In this document: positions 7,320-16,051 of the stretch, in pieces
Layout: each line of letters opens with the position of its first letter
How positions within the stretch are numbered: the stretch's first letter is position 1
Assembly: GCA_946885765.1 (NCBI GenBank)
Contig: CAMPHD010000009.1
Location: 1-23,365 of the forward strand
DNA length: 23,365 nt
Source: an uncultured Thalassospira sp.
GTDB taxonomy: Bacteria; Pseudomonadota; Alphaproteobacteria; Rhodospirillales_A; Thalassospiraceae
Direction: 5' to 3'
The notes under the pieces: model-generated
Databases searched by the model: none
What the model saw: only the letters and a program-made list of their open reading frames with translations
Told to the model about the DNA's origin: nothing
Program-made: the position numbers and the translations under genes

Positions 7320-8966
7320 ATGAGTAATCAATCGCGCCGTTCCGAATTGCTGATGCCCGCTGGCTCGCTCGAAAAACTGAAAGTCGCCGTCCTTTATGGG
7401 GCTGACGCGGTTTACATGGGCACGCCCGACCTGTCGCTTCGGGTCAAAAGCCAGATGTCACTTGATGACGTGGTCGAGGGGATCGAATTTGCCCATGAAC
7501 ATGGCGTTCGCGTTTATCTGACGCTGAACCTATTCTCGCATAACAAGGATATCGACAAGCTGCCGGAATATGTGGACACCGTGCGAAAGGTCCACCCGGA
7601 CGGGCTGATCGTTGCCGATCCCGGTGTGTTCATGTTTGTCCGCGAACATGCCCCAGAACTTGATCTGCATGTCTCGACACAGGCCAATGTCTGTTCGTGG
7701 CAGTCGGTCAAATTCTGGCAAAGCATTGGCGCGAAACTGGTCGTGCTGGGCCGTGAAGTTTCGTACGAGGAACTGACCGAAATCCGCGCAAAATGCCAGG
7801 ACATCAAGATCGAGGCCTTTGTGCATGGCTCGATGTGCATGACCTATTCCGGGCGTTGCCTGCTGTCGAACTTCATGGCCGAACGCGGTGCCAATCAGGG
7901 GGCATGTGCCAATTCGTGCCGCTGGAAATACAAAGTCCACATGAAGCTCAAGGACGGTACGGTCAAGGAACTCCACCTGACCGAAGAAAACCTCGAAATG
8001 TTTGACTTCTTCCTTGAAGAAGACATGCGTCCGGGCGAGCTGATGGAAATTCAGGAAGACGAACGCGGTTCCTACATCCTGAATTCGCGCGATCTTTGCA
8101 TCATGCCGAAACTTGAAGACTACCTGAAAATCGGTGTCGATAGCCTCAAGGTCGAAGGCCGCGGCAAAAGCCCGTATTACGCCGGGCTTGTTGCACGTGC
8201 GTATCGCATGGCAATTGATGACTGGTACAAGGACCCGGAAAACTGGTCTGCCGAAGAATATATGAAGGAACTGGCAACCATCCCGAACCGTGGCTATACG
8301 CTGGCGTTCCATGATGGCCGTCTGACCAATTACGCACATGGCTATGACAGCAACACCAATGTGTCCGATTGGGAATTTGCCGGAATGATCGAAGAAGTCG
8401 AAGACGACGCCTTCATCATGTCGGTGAAAAACCGCATGCTGCCCGGCGACGTCATCGAAATCGTCCCGCCGCGCTCGCGTCAGACCATTTTCATCCGCAT
8501 GTATGAATTCATCGATGCCAAAACCGGCAAGGTCGGCGAAGCGGTTCATGCCAACACCCATCCGCGCATCCGCCTGCCGTTCTCCCTGTTTGAACAGGAA
8601 GACCCGGAATTCCTGAAGCGCGAAATCCTGCCGATGACCATCGTGCGTAAGGAAAAGGCCCTATCGGAAGACGAATGGCAACGCCTGAAACTTGATCAGG
8701 AAGGCCACAAGATCGAAATGGGCAAAGGCAACGAAGAACGCTATGACGCCAAACGCGAAGCCCTTCAGATCGCCCTTGATGACCGCCAGAAAGAACGCTC
8801 TTTCCGCACTCCTCGCGTCGGTACCAAGGGCTGCTGCGGCCGTGGTTGCAATGGCTGCCTGATCTTCTGGCACGATGAAAGCTACGCCAAGGCACGTGAA
8901 ATTCTTGCCAAACGCAAACAGGGAGAAATGCTTGAAAAAGACGGCAAGACGATTGCCGCTGAATAG
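7320..8966 (+). CDS. trhP: U32 family tRNA hydroxylation protein, TrhP (YegQ) type
   Basis: The protein has 548 residues. It carries the U32 signature as EAFVHGSMCMTYSGRCLLS (about 165-183), continuing to NQGACANSCRWKY. C173, C180, C196 and C200 are candidates for the iron-sulfur ligands known in this family. The opening ELLMPAGSLEKLKVAVLYGADAVY (first part) and the segment LKVEGRGKSPYYAGLVARAYR follow the E. coli TrhP/YegQ pattern. TrhP proteins help hydroxylate uridine 34 of tRNA using prephenate. This copy is about 95 residues longer than E. coli TrhP and ends in a Cys-rich element CCGRGCNGC (505-513), discussed in the findings. I use the ATG at 7320; a GTG lies directly before it. Old annotations call the family a collagenase-like peptidase. 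RlhA is a less likely alternative. Confidence 0.8.
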   Translation: MSNQSRRSELLMPAGSLEKLKVAVLYGADAVYMGTPDLSLRVKSQMSLDDVVEGIEFAHEHGVRVYLTLNLFSHNKDIDKLPEYVDTVRKVHPDGLIVADPGVFMFVREHAPELDLHVSTQANVCSWQSVKFWQSIGAKLVVLGREVSYEELTEIRAKCQDIKIEAFVHGSMCMTYSGRCLLSNFMAERGANQGACANSCRWKYKVHMKLKDGTVKELHLTEENLEMFDFFLEEDMRPGELMEIQEDERGSYILNSRDLCIMPKLEDYLKIGVDSLKVEGRGKSPYYAGLVARAYRMAIDDWYKDPENWSAEEYMKELATIPNRGYTLAFHDGRLTNYAHGYDSNTNVSDWEFAGMIEEVEDDAFIMSVKNRMLPGDVIEIVPPRSRQTIFIRMYEFIDAKTGKVGEAVHANTHPRIRLPFSLFEQEDPEFLKREILPMTIVRKEKALSEDEWQRLKLDQEGHKIEMGKGNEERYDAKREALQIALDDRQKERSFRTPRVGTKGCCGRGCNGCLIFWHDESYAKAREILAKRKQGEMLEKDGKTIAAE

Positions 8967-8992
8967 GCATTCACGACGCCCGGATACAGAAA

Positions 8993-9021
8993 CGGCAGCC
9001 AATGTGGCTGCCGCTTTCTTT
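8993..9021 (+). terminator. Rho-independent terminator after trhP
   Basis: CGGCAGCCA (8993-9001) pairs perfectly with TGGCTGCCG (9005-9013) around a 3-base loop and is followed by CTTTCTTTT. It lies 27 bases after the trhP stop and just before the convergent end of the DedA gene. Confidence 0.8.
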
Positions 9022-9025
9022 TGGG

Positions 9026-9619
9026 CTACTTGATGGCCTTTTCGGCCTGTTGCTCAAGCTTGTCGATCCGACGAAGGCCAAACCACCCAAGCCCAAGAAA
9101 CACAAGCAGCAAGATCGGACTGAGCAGCGTCAGATTGCGTTCCAGCAGTTCCGACATCCCCTCGCCCAAGACATATCCAAGCGCGAAGAACGATCCAATC
9201 CAAATCAGGATCGATGCGATACTTAGCGGCAGAAACCGTATAAAAGACATCGAACTCATGCCGACCGGAAACACACTGATAGAGCGGATGGTGTTAGGAT
9301 AGCGACACAGCATGATATAGGCGACACCATAATGCTCAAACAGGCGCATGGTTTTGCCCAACCACTTTGAAAACGAATCAGGCAGCTTTCTGACAATCGC
9401 ATCGCCATATTTCCGTCCGAGCCAGAACCGCACCATGTCGCCGACAAAGGCACCGGAAATCATCGCGACCATGGATGGCCCGATCAGAAGACTTTCGGAC
9501 ACGACAAAGATGCCAACAAAAACCGGTAGGATGCTGGCCTTGCTCACGCAATAGGTAAAGATTAGGCTATAGACCAGTTGCTGATGATCCTGAATCCAAA
9601 GATTTATTGTTTCGAACAC
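9026..9619 (-). CDS. DedA/SNARE-associated family membrane protein
   Basis: This 197-residue protein has several hydrophobic helices and the DedA core: a reentrant-type segment LIGPSMVAMISGAFVGDMVRF followed by WLGRKYG, then the conserved arginine region CRYPNTIRSISVFPVGMSSMSF. DedA proteins are inner-membrane proteins implicated in lipid carrier recycling (undecaprenyl phosphate flipping for some members) and proton-motive-force homeostasis. The C-terminus has a final helix and a short charged tail. It is transcribed alone on the minus strand. Which DedA subgroup it belongs to, and its lipid, cannot be decided by eye. Confidence 0.83.
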   Translation of the reverse strand: MFETINLWIQDHQQLVYSLIFTYCVSKASILPVFVGIFVVSESLLIGPSMVAMISGAFVGDMVRFWLGRKYGDAIVRKLPDSFSKWLGKTMRLFEHYGVAYIMLCRYPNTIRSISVFPVGMSSMSFIRFLPLSIASILIWIGSFFALGYVLGEGMSELLERNLTLLSPILLLVFLGLGWFGLRRIDKLEQQAEKAIK

Positions 9620-9711
9620 GTCCGCACTCGCCCGCCTGCCCCAAAGATAAGAAGTGTTCTAGATCAGACTGGCCTCATAAGCGAGTGTGCCGCTTCACAC
9701 CCTCAATATTA

Positions 9712-10125
9712 TTACGCCATCTCAAACCGGATTGGTTGTGCACCTTCCCAAAGCGTCATCTTGCCGAGCTTTTCAAGGTCTTCGAGATTACTGGTAACCG
9801 TGATGAAATGGTTGCCGGCAAGCTGCCCGACCTTGGATGCGAAATGAACACCGCCATAGGCCAACAGGATTTCGGTTTCGCTGATGCCGCCGGGATACAG
9901 GATGACCTGGCCCGGTGCCGGGAAACTGGTGTGGTTTTCATACCCTACACCAAATTGATAATCGCCAAGCGGCATCCACACCCCCTCGCCGCTCCAGCGA
10001 ACATGCACCGCCTTGCTTTCAAACGGCATGCGATCCATGAACGCCTTGCAAGTTTGCGGGGCCCTTTCAATTTCGAACACAGCATCAAATTGAAAGGATC
10101 CTGCGGTAATTTTCAGTGCTGCCAT
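9712..10125 (-). CDS. DUF3830 family protein (cyclophilin-like fold)
   Basis: With the ATG at 10125 the product has 137 residues, beginning MAALKITAGSFQFDAVFE. The family wording is clear: HVRWSGEGVWMPLGD, GVGYENHTSFPAPGQVILYP, GGISETEILLAYGGVHFASK and VGQLAGNHFITV. The function is unknown; the fold is predicted to be cyclophilin-like, and members often sit in metabolic operons. I prefer 10125 because AGGAAAAG precedes it and conserved sequence begins there. An alternative ATG at 10167 overlaps the upstream stop (ATGA) and would add 14 poorly conserved residues, so translational coupling cannot be excluded. It is the last gene of a permease-DUF4239-DUF3830 operon. Confidence 0.75.
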   Translation of the reverse strand: MAALKITAGSFQFDAVFEIERAPQTCKAFMDRMPFESKAVHVRWSGEGVWMPLGDYQFGVGYENHTSFPAPGQVILYPGGISETEILLAYGGVHFASKVGQLAGNHFITVTSNLEDLEKLGKMTLWEGAQPIRFEMA

Positions 10126-10163
10126 AAAATGGTCTTTTCCTGTTTTAGACACAAATCCGGATC

Positions 10164-10925
10164 TCATTCCGGCCCGTAGGACATGTGTATTCCTTCGAAA
10201 TCGGGTTCTATTCTGACACCACCAGCATAGGGATTGGCATATATTGCCAGCAGCCAGAACACAAAAAGAACCACCCCGCCAAACAGCACCAGCGCCTGCC
10301 GTCCCGCCCGTGGCCGGTCAGCATGTACCATCGCAATCGCGATATGCGACAACACTACCAGAACAATCACACCAATCCATTTGAAAGACCCGTGATCGTT
10401 CCCGCCAATTGTCAGGCGCTCCACCCTGGCACTTTCCAGCATATTGACCGCCGCAATCAGGTCGCTTGCCACCGGGCTTGTCAGACCGTCAAAGGCGGCA
10501 TTGACGATGATTCGTCGGATATCATGAATGATCGCGTCGACTTCAGGATCAGCTTCGCGGTTTCGGGACTCTCCCCATTCGTCATTCACCACCAGTTTCT
10601 GATAAGTCCCAGCAAGCGATGCGATTTCCGAAAGGTTGAAACGGTCAAAATGCGAAGTTTCATGCAATCGCGAAAGTGCCGTACGTTCCTGGTTATGCGC
10701 AAACTGGGCCCGGTCGTTCAAACGCCATAATTCAACGGCCAGAAAACTGAACATCAAGGCAAACATCGTCGTTGCCGTCACGAAAAACGGAGCGACCGGA
10801 ATGACGCTTTCCCCGGTTTTGCGCGCCCGCCAGAAGACGATATTGCCAAATGCAAAACAGACCGCAATGCCCGCAATAATGATCAAAAGCTGCCAGCGCG
10901 GTGCCAGCGCAAAGAAATCCTCCAT
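10164..10925 (-). CDS. DUF4239-like four-helix membrane protein
   Basis: This 253-residue protein has two N-terminal transmembrane helices (about 11-31 and 43-66), a soluble helical middle of about 115 residues, and two C-terminal helices (about 183-201 and 211-230) ending in ANPY. This 2+2 helix plan, with a central region rich in Arg, Glu and Asp and a terminal NP-aromatic motif, is that of DUF4239 (bestrophin-like) proteins of unknown function. It starts 16 bases after the SLC13-type permease stop and overlaps the possible upstream start of the DUF3830 gene, so it is in an operon. No catalytic residues are apparent. The family call is by pattern and should be tested by profile search. Confidence 0.6.
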   Translation of the reverse strand: MEDFFALAPRWQLLIIIAGIAVCFAFGNIVFWRARKTGESVIPVAPFFVTATTMFALMFSFLAVELWRLNDRAQFAHNQERTALSRLHETSHFDRFNLSEIASLAGTYQKLVVNDEWGESRNREADPEVDAIIHDIRRIIVNAAFDGLTSPVASDLIAAVNMLESARVERLTIGGNDHGSFKWIGVIVLVVLSHIAIAMVHADRPRAGRQALVLFGGVVLFVFWLLAIYANPYAGGVRIEPDFEGIHMSYGPE

Positions 10926-10941
10926 CCCCTACCCCCGATTA

Positions 10942-12171
10942 TTACATGAGAAATATCATGCACCATACAAGCGCCAGCGCAAGACTGAACAGGGTAACCG
11001 GGATGCCAATGCGCGCATAATCGCCAAAACTAATAATGATACCGGCGGCACGGGCCTGTTCGACCGCGATGATATTGGCAACTGACCCGACAATTAAAAA
11101 ATTGCCTGACAATGTGCTGAAAACCGCAAGCCCGTGCAACAGTTCCGGCGTCCAATCCGGGCCAAGTGACAGCAACATCATCACCAGCGGTACATTACCA
11201 ATCGTGTTACTACCCGCAAGCGACAGCGTAGCCAACACCGCCGGATTATCAATTCTAAGGCCGGATAGCGCATCGCGGAAGAAGGCGGCAATCGCATCAT
11301 CCCCGGCCATCGCCCCGGTGACGATGAACAACCCGCAAAATAGCGCCAGCAAATGCCAGTCCACCCGGCCCAACACCTGATCGGTGCCAAGCCTGCGACT
11401 AAGCAACAGCATCGCCACAATCAGCAATGACCAAAGCGCGCGGTCTTCGACAAAGATAAAGATCGCAATTACCGCAATCGTCGCCGCCACCGCCTTGATC
11501 AGCATCGGCCGGTCAAGGATGATCTCTGTGCCTTCGTCCAATACCGCGCCGTTTAGCACCGGATCAAACGCGGTCCGCGTCATCGGGCCGAAGGCAATCA
11601 CGCCATAGACAATAAAAAGCCCGATCAGAGCGGGCACACCGCACGCCAGAAGGAAGGCTGTGAAATCAAGCTGCCCGAATTCGGCAATCATCAGGTTTTG
11701 AGGATTACCGATCAGGGTTGCCGCCGACCCGGCATTGGCCGCACAGGCCACCGCAATCACATAGGGACGCGGGTCAAGACGGCGGGCCACCACACCCTGC
11801 ATCAGGATCGGTGTTACCGCCCAGACGACGACATCATTGGTCATCACCGCCGACAAGCCGCCGCAAATCGCAATCACCCCGGCCAGAAGCCCGCGCGGGG
11901 GCAGATCAAGATGGGTAATCCGGTTGCCGATCCAGTCAAAGAAACCGCTGGCGGCATATTGCGATGACAACACCATTAATGTCAGCAAAACCGAAAGTGT
12001 CGCGAAATCGACCGACGCCAGTGCCGCGTCCCCGTCAATCGCCCCGCTTAACAGCAGCACCAACGCCCCGATGACGGCAATCCCCGTACGATTGATAGCA
12101 AGCCCCGGCCACCGCCCCAGTGCCATGCCGATGTAAACGCCGACAAATACCGCAATGATAAGCCAGTCCAA
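10942..12171 (-). CDS. SLC13/ArsB-like (ion transporter superfamily) permease
   Basis: This 409-residue protein is almost entirely hydrophobic helices. It has two related halves, each with a substrate-loop-like motif: LSAVMTNDVVVWAVTP followed by AANAGSAATLIGNPQNLMI in the first half, and SLAGSNTIGNVPLVMMLLSL then VANIIAVEQARAAG in the second. The G-x-x-A-T-x-I-G-N-P-x-N pattern is typical of the SLC13/CitMHS/ArsB group, which move dicarboxylates, citrate, sulfate, silicate or arsenite. The substrate is not determinable. It heads an operon with DUF4239 and DUF3830 genes. Only 74 bases, with no obvious terminator, separate it from the upstream sagB-like gene, so read-through from the RiPP operon is possible. 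Confidence 0.8.
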   Translation of the reverse strand: MDWLIIAVFVGVYIGMALGRWPGLAINRTGIAVIGALVLLLSGAIDGDAALASVDFATLSVLLTLMVLSSQYAASGFFDWIGNRITHLDLPPRGLLAGVIAICGGLSAVMTNDVVVWAVTPILMQGVVARRLDPRPYVIAVACAANAGSAATLIGNPQNLMIAEFGQLDFTAFLLACGVPALIGLFIVYGVIAFGPMTRTAFDPVLNGAVLDEGTEIILDRPMLIKAVAATIAVIAIFIFVEDRALWSLLIVAMLLLSRRLGTDQVLGRVDWHLLALFCGLFIVTGAMAGDDAIAAFFRDALSGLRIDNPAVLATLSLAGSNTIGNVPLVMMLLSLGPDWTPELLHGLAVFSTLSGNFLIVGSVANIIAVEQARAAGIIISFGDYARIGIPVTLFSLALALVWCMIFLM

Positions 12172-12245
12172 TTCGTGCCATCCTGTGCAAATTTACGCCA
12201 CTGTCTCAGCCTGTTATCTATCGCCAATCCGTTTACAGGGCACGA

Positions 12246-13757
12246 TCAATCTGTTGACGTCGCATGACCATCAAGCAAATCTTTGTCCGGTGGACCATTC
12301 AGGACAAATTCGGCAATTGCCGGTTCATCATCCATGGAAACCCCGCTGGCCAGTGCAAAAGCAGCACTATCCCCACTACCCAAAGCACAGGGTGAAAGCC
12401 CCATTTCGGTCGCAACAAGATAAAATGCCTCCATCGCCACCCCTGCATTCAGCAAAGACAGACGATACGAAATCCCGCTATATTTCCATGCTAGGCGAAA
12501 CAGCCGTGATGTTATGATAATCAGGCAATCTGGATATCCGGTTTCATTCATGCTCGTCGCCGCATTTTGTAGCAGTGCCATCCGCATTTTTTCCCTGTCC
12601 CGCAGGGCATAAAGCGCGTGTTGTTTTCCGTTATAATGATAAGTTCCCGGTGCCAGCCCATCGCAACGATGAATCACCAGATAGAATTCCAGTTCATGTA
12701 TCGCCCCGCCCCCCGGGACAGGCCGTTTCAGCAATTCCTGCCCCCCGCCTTTCATCTCCTTGCGGGTAGAGACAGTCCGCCACAAAAACAGACCGATATC
12801 ACGCAATGTTAACGGCGTTTTTCCAGACCTTCGGTATGACTGGCGCCGCTCCATCACCGCATAAAGAGCATCCCCATCTGTCGCGCCTCCGTCCGCTGGA
12901 CCCGGCAAATCAATCCGGATATCCGACATTGGCGATTTATGCGCCGACAGCGACATAACCGTTCCCTTGAAACCGAAATTCATTCCGATCATGCGTAACC
13001 CCATAAAACCGCGCGACCGGCTATGGAATATTTGTTCATGAAAGGCCCGGCCCTGCCGTTCTGGCCTATCATGCGCCGGTACTTCCAGAAATCCGGCCCG
13101 CCACAGGAAATGACGAAACGCCTCATCCGGTTTATTCACATTCATATCCAGCAAACAGCCGACAAGCGTCAAGGCATCACCCCGAAAGGTGATTTGCGCG
13201 TGTATTTCGGCATTTTCTGCAATGATGCTTCCACCCTCGCGACGAATACAGACAAACCGCGACAATCGCGCTTCTTCCGGTACATTCGCAATACCCCACG
13301 GCAAGTGATAAAGCCTTGAACCACTATCAAGAATACAGGCAGGAACATCCATTTCCGGCCCGATCTTTTCATCTCTGCCGATCAAACAGGCCGGATCGTA
13401 CCACCAGCGCAAAAGCTGTAGTCGGGCCAGCTTGTCCAGATATCCCTGTATCATTTCATCGGCTTGGACACCGTCCATTGGTTCACAGAATTCGCGCATT
13501 GTTCTGCGCAAGCCTGAAAGACTTTCACCCCGGCCACCGGCCCACCGCGCAATGATCGCACCACTGACCGGATCTGCCCATGGCACATCGACAACAACAG
13601 GCCCGTCATTCCTTGCCCCTGTTTGCCAGTCAATCTCCAGATGCATTACACCGCTTGCCACATCATGACGCGCAACCGAAACCTGCGGAATCAGCGTCAC
13701 ACCGATAAACGGATCGGAAATACAGGATACTGTCATGTCACTTGCCATTCCGGTCAT
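12246..13757 (-). CDS. SagB-type FMN dehydrogenase of a TOMM (azole RiPP) cluster
   Basis: The protein has 503 residues. Its last ~210 form a nitroreductase-fold FMN domain: the entry motif AVMERRQSYRRSGKTPLTLR, then PVPGGGAIHELEFYLVIHR and GLAPGTYHYN, and finally LNAGVAMEAFYLVATEMGLS plus CALGSGDS. This is the SagB/McbC layout. Such enzymes oxidise azolines made by a YcaO cyclodehydratase to aromatic thiazoles and oxazoles. The N-terminal ~290 residues are the less conserved extension seen in long SagB proteins; they may contact the substrate or partner. The gene lies 14 bases downstream of the YcaO fusion and is co-transcribed. ATGs at 13757, 13748 and 13736 are all possible starts and no ribosome binding site is decisive. 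The family call is strong. Confidence 0.87.
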   Translation of the reverse strand: MTGMASDMTVSCISDPFIGVTLIPQVSVARHDVASGVMHLEIDWQTGARNDGPVVVDVPWADPVSGAIIARWAGGRGESLSGLRRTMREFCEPMDGVQADEMIQGYLDKLARLQLLRWWYDPACLIGRDEKIGPEMDVPACILDSGSRLYHLPWGIANVPEEARLSRFVCIRREGGSIIAENAEIHAQITFRGDALTLVGCLLDMNVNKPDEAFRHFLWRAGFLEVPAHDRPERQGRAFHEQIFHSRSRGFMGLRMIGMNFGFKGTVMSLSAHKSPMSDIRIDLPGPADGGATDGDALYAVMERRQSYRRSGKTPLTLRDIGLFLWRTVSTRKEMKGGGQELLKRPVPGGGAIHELEFYLVIHRCDGLAPGTYHYNGKQHALYALRDREKMRMALLQNAATSMNETGYPDCLIIITSRLFRLAWKYSGISYRLSLLNAGVAMEAFYLVATEMGLSPCALGSGDSAAFALASGVSMDDEPAIAEFVLNGPPDKDLLDGHATSTD

Positions 13758-13771
13758 GCTGCTGCCCGAAA

Positions 13772-16051
13772 CTAGAAGAAGAAAGGCAGAGGATTAAGCT
13801 GATCCTCGGTCAGAGGACGATCCAGATATCCCATACGGACCGGGGCATCAAACAGCCGCCCCTGCGCACGACGATTCCAGAAATGGCGCAGCCCCGGCAC
13901 CACGACCCGCACACTCGAAAGCGGTATATCATCCCGGCTGTAATTCACCACAATCGTGTCAAATCCTGCATCCGCCATACGATCCACACAAAACCGAACC
14001 GCCTGATCAATCGTATCAAAGGATCGCGTCGGCATATGTTCCACCAGTCGCAGGGGAACCTTTGCCGGAGCCATATGAGGATGGCCGGCCAGCGTTGCCT
14101 CTGCCAACCAGTGGAAGAAGGCATCTTCCAGCATGTGATGATTGCCGCTGTTATCATCATCCTGTGCGGCATCGATCAGCAGGGTCTGATTGATTTCCGT
14201 CAACGCACGCAAAGCCGCGATCCGGGCGTCAAGATGCGCACCGATCCCGCACCAGATACGGCTACCGCCCCCAAGGGCAGAAACCGCCATAACCACGGGA
14301 ATTCCCAAATCGGTTGTCAGATCCAGCAGCCACAAATCGCGACCAAGCCCGCGATAATAGTCTTTCATTTTTGCGACATAGGCATCATCAAGGCCATCAA
14401 ATGCAATCGACGGAACACGTAACCGGTTATACCAGAAAATCGAAACCGCATCACGTTCAACCACTTCCAGAAACCCTTGCAGGATGGCTTCCTCGATACT
14501 TCCGCCCGTGGCGCAGCCATTGGAATCAGCCCAGCAGAATTTGTGATCCCCCGATGCCATTCCGGGATACCCGAAATAGCAAAATCGTGTCGGCAGCCAG
14601 CGCGGCGCATCATCACGCAATGACCATGCCGGGGTCCAATCCACAATCGCGGTTTCGTCAAAGGGTTCAGGAATACGTCCCATCATACCGAGATCGCGGT
14701 TCAGCGTCCCCCGATCGCGATACTGATTTTCTGAAAACTGAAGAAAATCAGTCGGGTGCGGGGCAATATCGCGCACATTGCGCCAGCAAGCCTGAAAGGT
14801 TTTTTCCGCCCCACTCCACTGTGCGCTATAGCGTTCAACAGCCTCGGCCAGGCAACTGATACGGGCCTGCTCGTCGCTAAGCCCTTTGCCCGCCGCACCT
14901 CCGGGGCGGCCAAGAGTACGATTCTGGCGAGGATCAATTGAAATGCGGTTTCCCTGTGCCGCAGTATAAACATAAAGTCCTTCTGCCGGGCTGGCACGGT
15001 AGATCTGGCTGACAATCCCTGTCAGCGGACTTACAATCGGCTCAAGCCGGGCAAGCGCCTCGTCCGGGGACAAGGCACGCCATCCTCCGTCGGCCCCGCT
15101 GTGATTACGAACCGCAGCCAGCCGAACCGGCCTGTGCAACATATCTGAAGAACCGCCCCCCCCGATCATATGCGCCGGACAATCGTCAAACAGTGGTACA
15201 TGATGGATATCGCGCCCGCCATCCCTCAATTGCCAACGGATCAATGAGGACATGATCGTATCAGATTGCCGAAGGGCAAACCGGGTGACTTCCATCACGA
15301 CAAAACCAAACGCAATCGCCAGTGAAGCCCGCGTCAGGGCTTTTGCCGGTCGGGGGCAAGCCGTCCCGGCGACCAGCATACCGTCCCCTGGCCGATGTTC
15401 CGCCAGACGACGCGACAGACAGAAATAACAGTTCGCTTTGTCATCTTGCCCGCCAATAACCGGCCCGAACCATGCCGAAATTCCTCCCGGCTTGAACGGA
15501 ATCCATTTCAGGCCCAGCTTGCCGGCTGTCTGTGCAAAATCAGCCAGAGCCTGTTGCAGATAATCATCACACAATACCAGCGCGACGTCGGCATCGCGAT
15601 AATCCGCAACCGTAAACCCGCTGGCCGTCAACATTGCAGAAAGTTCATCCGCCTGCACAGGTCCGCCAGCCCCGTCCCCGCCCAGCGGAACAACAGCAAC
15701 CCTGTATCCCTGCAGAACGCGTTCGCAATCAGCGGGGATAAAACCACTCGCGCTCCAGAAAGCCAGACGCCCACTATCCGCGCCGGGTTCGACCCGCACG
15801 ATATAACCCTTGTTCTGCATATGGGAAATCAGGGCAACGATATCTTGCTCTGCGGTCCGGTCTTGCAGGTTTTCAACAATTTCCCTGCATGTTCGGGAAC
15901 CATCCAGCAAAGGCAGGATTAATGAATATCCCTCGCCGCGCAGGCGAAAGCTCTGATCTTCCGAAAGCAGTAGAAAGGAATCTGTTTCGATCTTATGCAG
16001 CGTAAAATGAGGCGCGAGTGCAATATAGTTTCTGTCGTCCTGTGACGTCAT
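13772..16051 (-). CDS. TOMM cyclodehydratase: fused E1-like leader-binding domain and YcaO domain
   Basis: The protein has 759 residues in two parts. Residues ~10-90 look like a RiPP recognition element (winged-helix, PqqD-like), followed by an E1/ThiF-like region with the CYFCLSRRLAEHR motif (C208, C211) typical of cyclodehydratase C domains. Residues ~310-759 are a YcaO domain: GKGLSDEQARISCLAEAVER (388-407) and the EEAILQGFLEVVERDAVSIF region (520-539) supply ATP- and Mg-binding acidic residues. YcaO enzymes use ATP to cyclise Cys, Ser and Thr of a precursor peptide. Two oddities: the second half of the usual zinc Cys pair reads CPAH (C290, H293), and the C-terminal proline-rich motif is reduced to NPLPFFF. 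It is divergent from the precursor gene and followed by the SagB dehydrogenase. Confidence 0.92.
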   Translation of the reverse strand: MTSQDDRNYIALAPHFTLHKIETDSFLLLSEDQSFRLRGEGYSLILPLLDGSRTCREIVENLQDRTAEQDIVALISHMQNKGYIVRVEPGADSGRLAFWSASGFIPADCERVLQGYRVAVVPLGGDGAGGPVQADELSAMLTASGFTVADYRDADVALVLCDDYLQQALADFAQTAGKLGLKWIPFKPGGISAWFGPVIGGQDDKANCYFCLSRRLAEHRPGDGMLVAGTACPRPAKALTRASLAIAFGFVVMEVTRFALRQSDTIMSSLIRWQLRDGGRDIHHVPLFDDCPAHMIGGGGSSDMLHRPVRLAAVRNHSGADGGWRALSPDEALARLEPIVSPLTGIVSQIYRASPAEGLYVYTAAQGNRISIDPRQNRTLGRPGGAAGKGLSDEQARISCLAEAVERYSAQWSGAEKTFQACWRNVRDIAPHPTDFLQFSENQYRDRGTLNRDLGMMGRIPEPFDETAIVDWTPAWSLRDDAPRWLPTRFCYFGYPGMASGDHKFCWADSNGCATGGSIEEAILQGFLEVVERDAVSIFWYNRLRVPSIAFDGLDDAYVAKMKDYYRGLGRDLWLLDLTTDLGIPVVMAVSALGGGSRIWCGIGAHLDARIAALRALTEINQTLLIDAAQDDDNSGNHHMLEDAFFHWLAEATLAGHPHMAPAKVPLRLVEHMPTRSFDTIDQAVRFCVDRMADAGFDTIVVNYSRDDIPLSSVRVVVPGLRHFWNRRAQGRLFDAPVRMGYLDRPLTEDQLNPLPFFF

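Noticed and set aside
7530..8561. Long minus-strand frame of 343 codons
   Set aside because: It is the antisense of the clearly conserved U32 gene; its composition (His- and Phe-rich) is a mirror of that gene's codon use.
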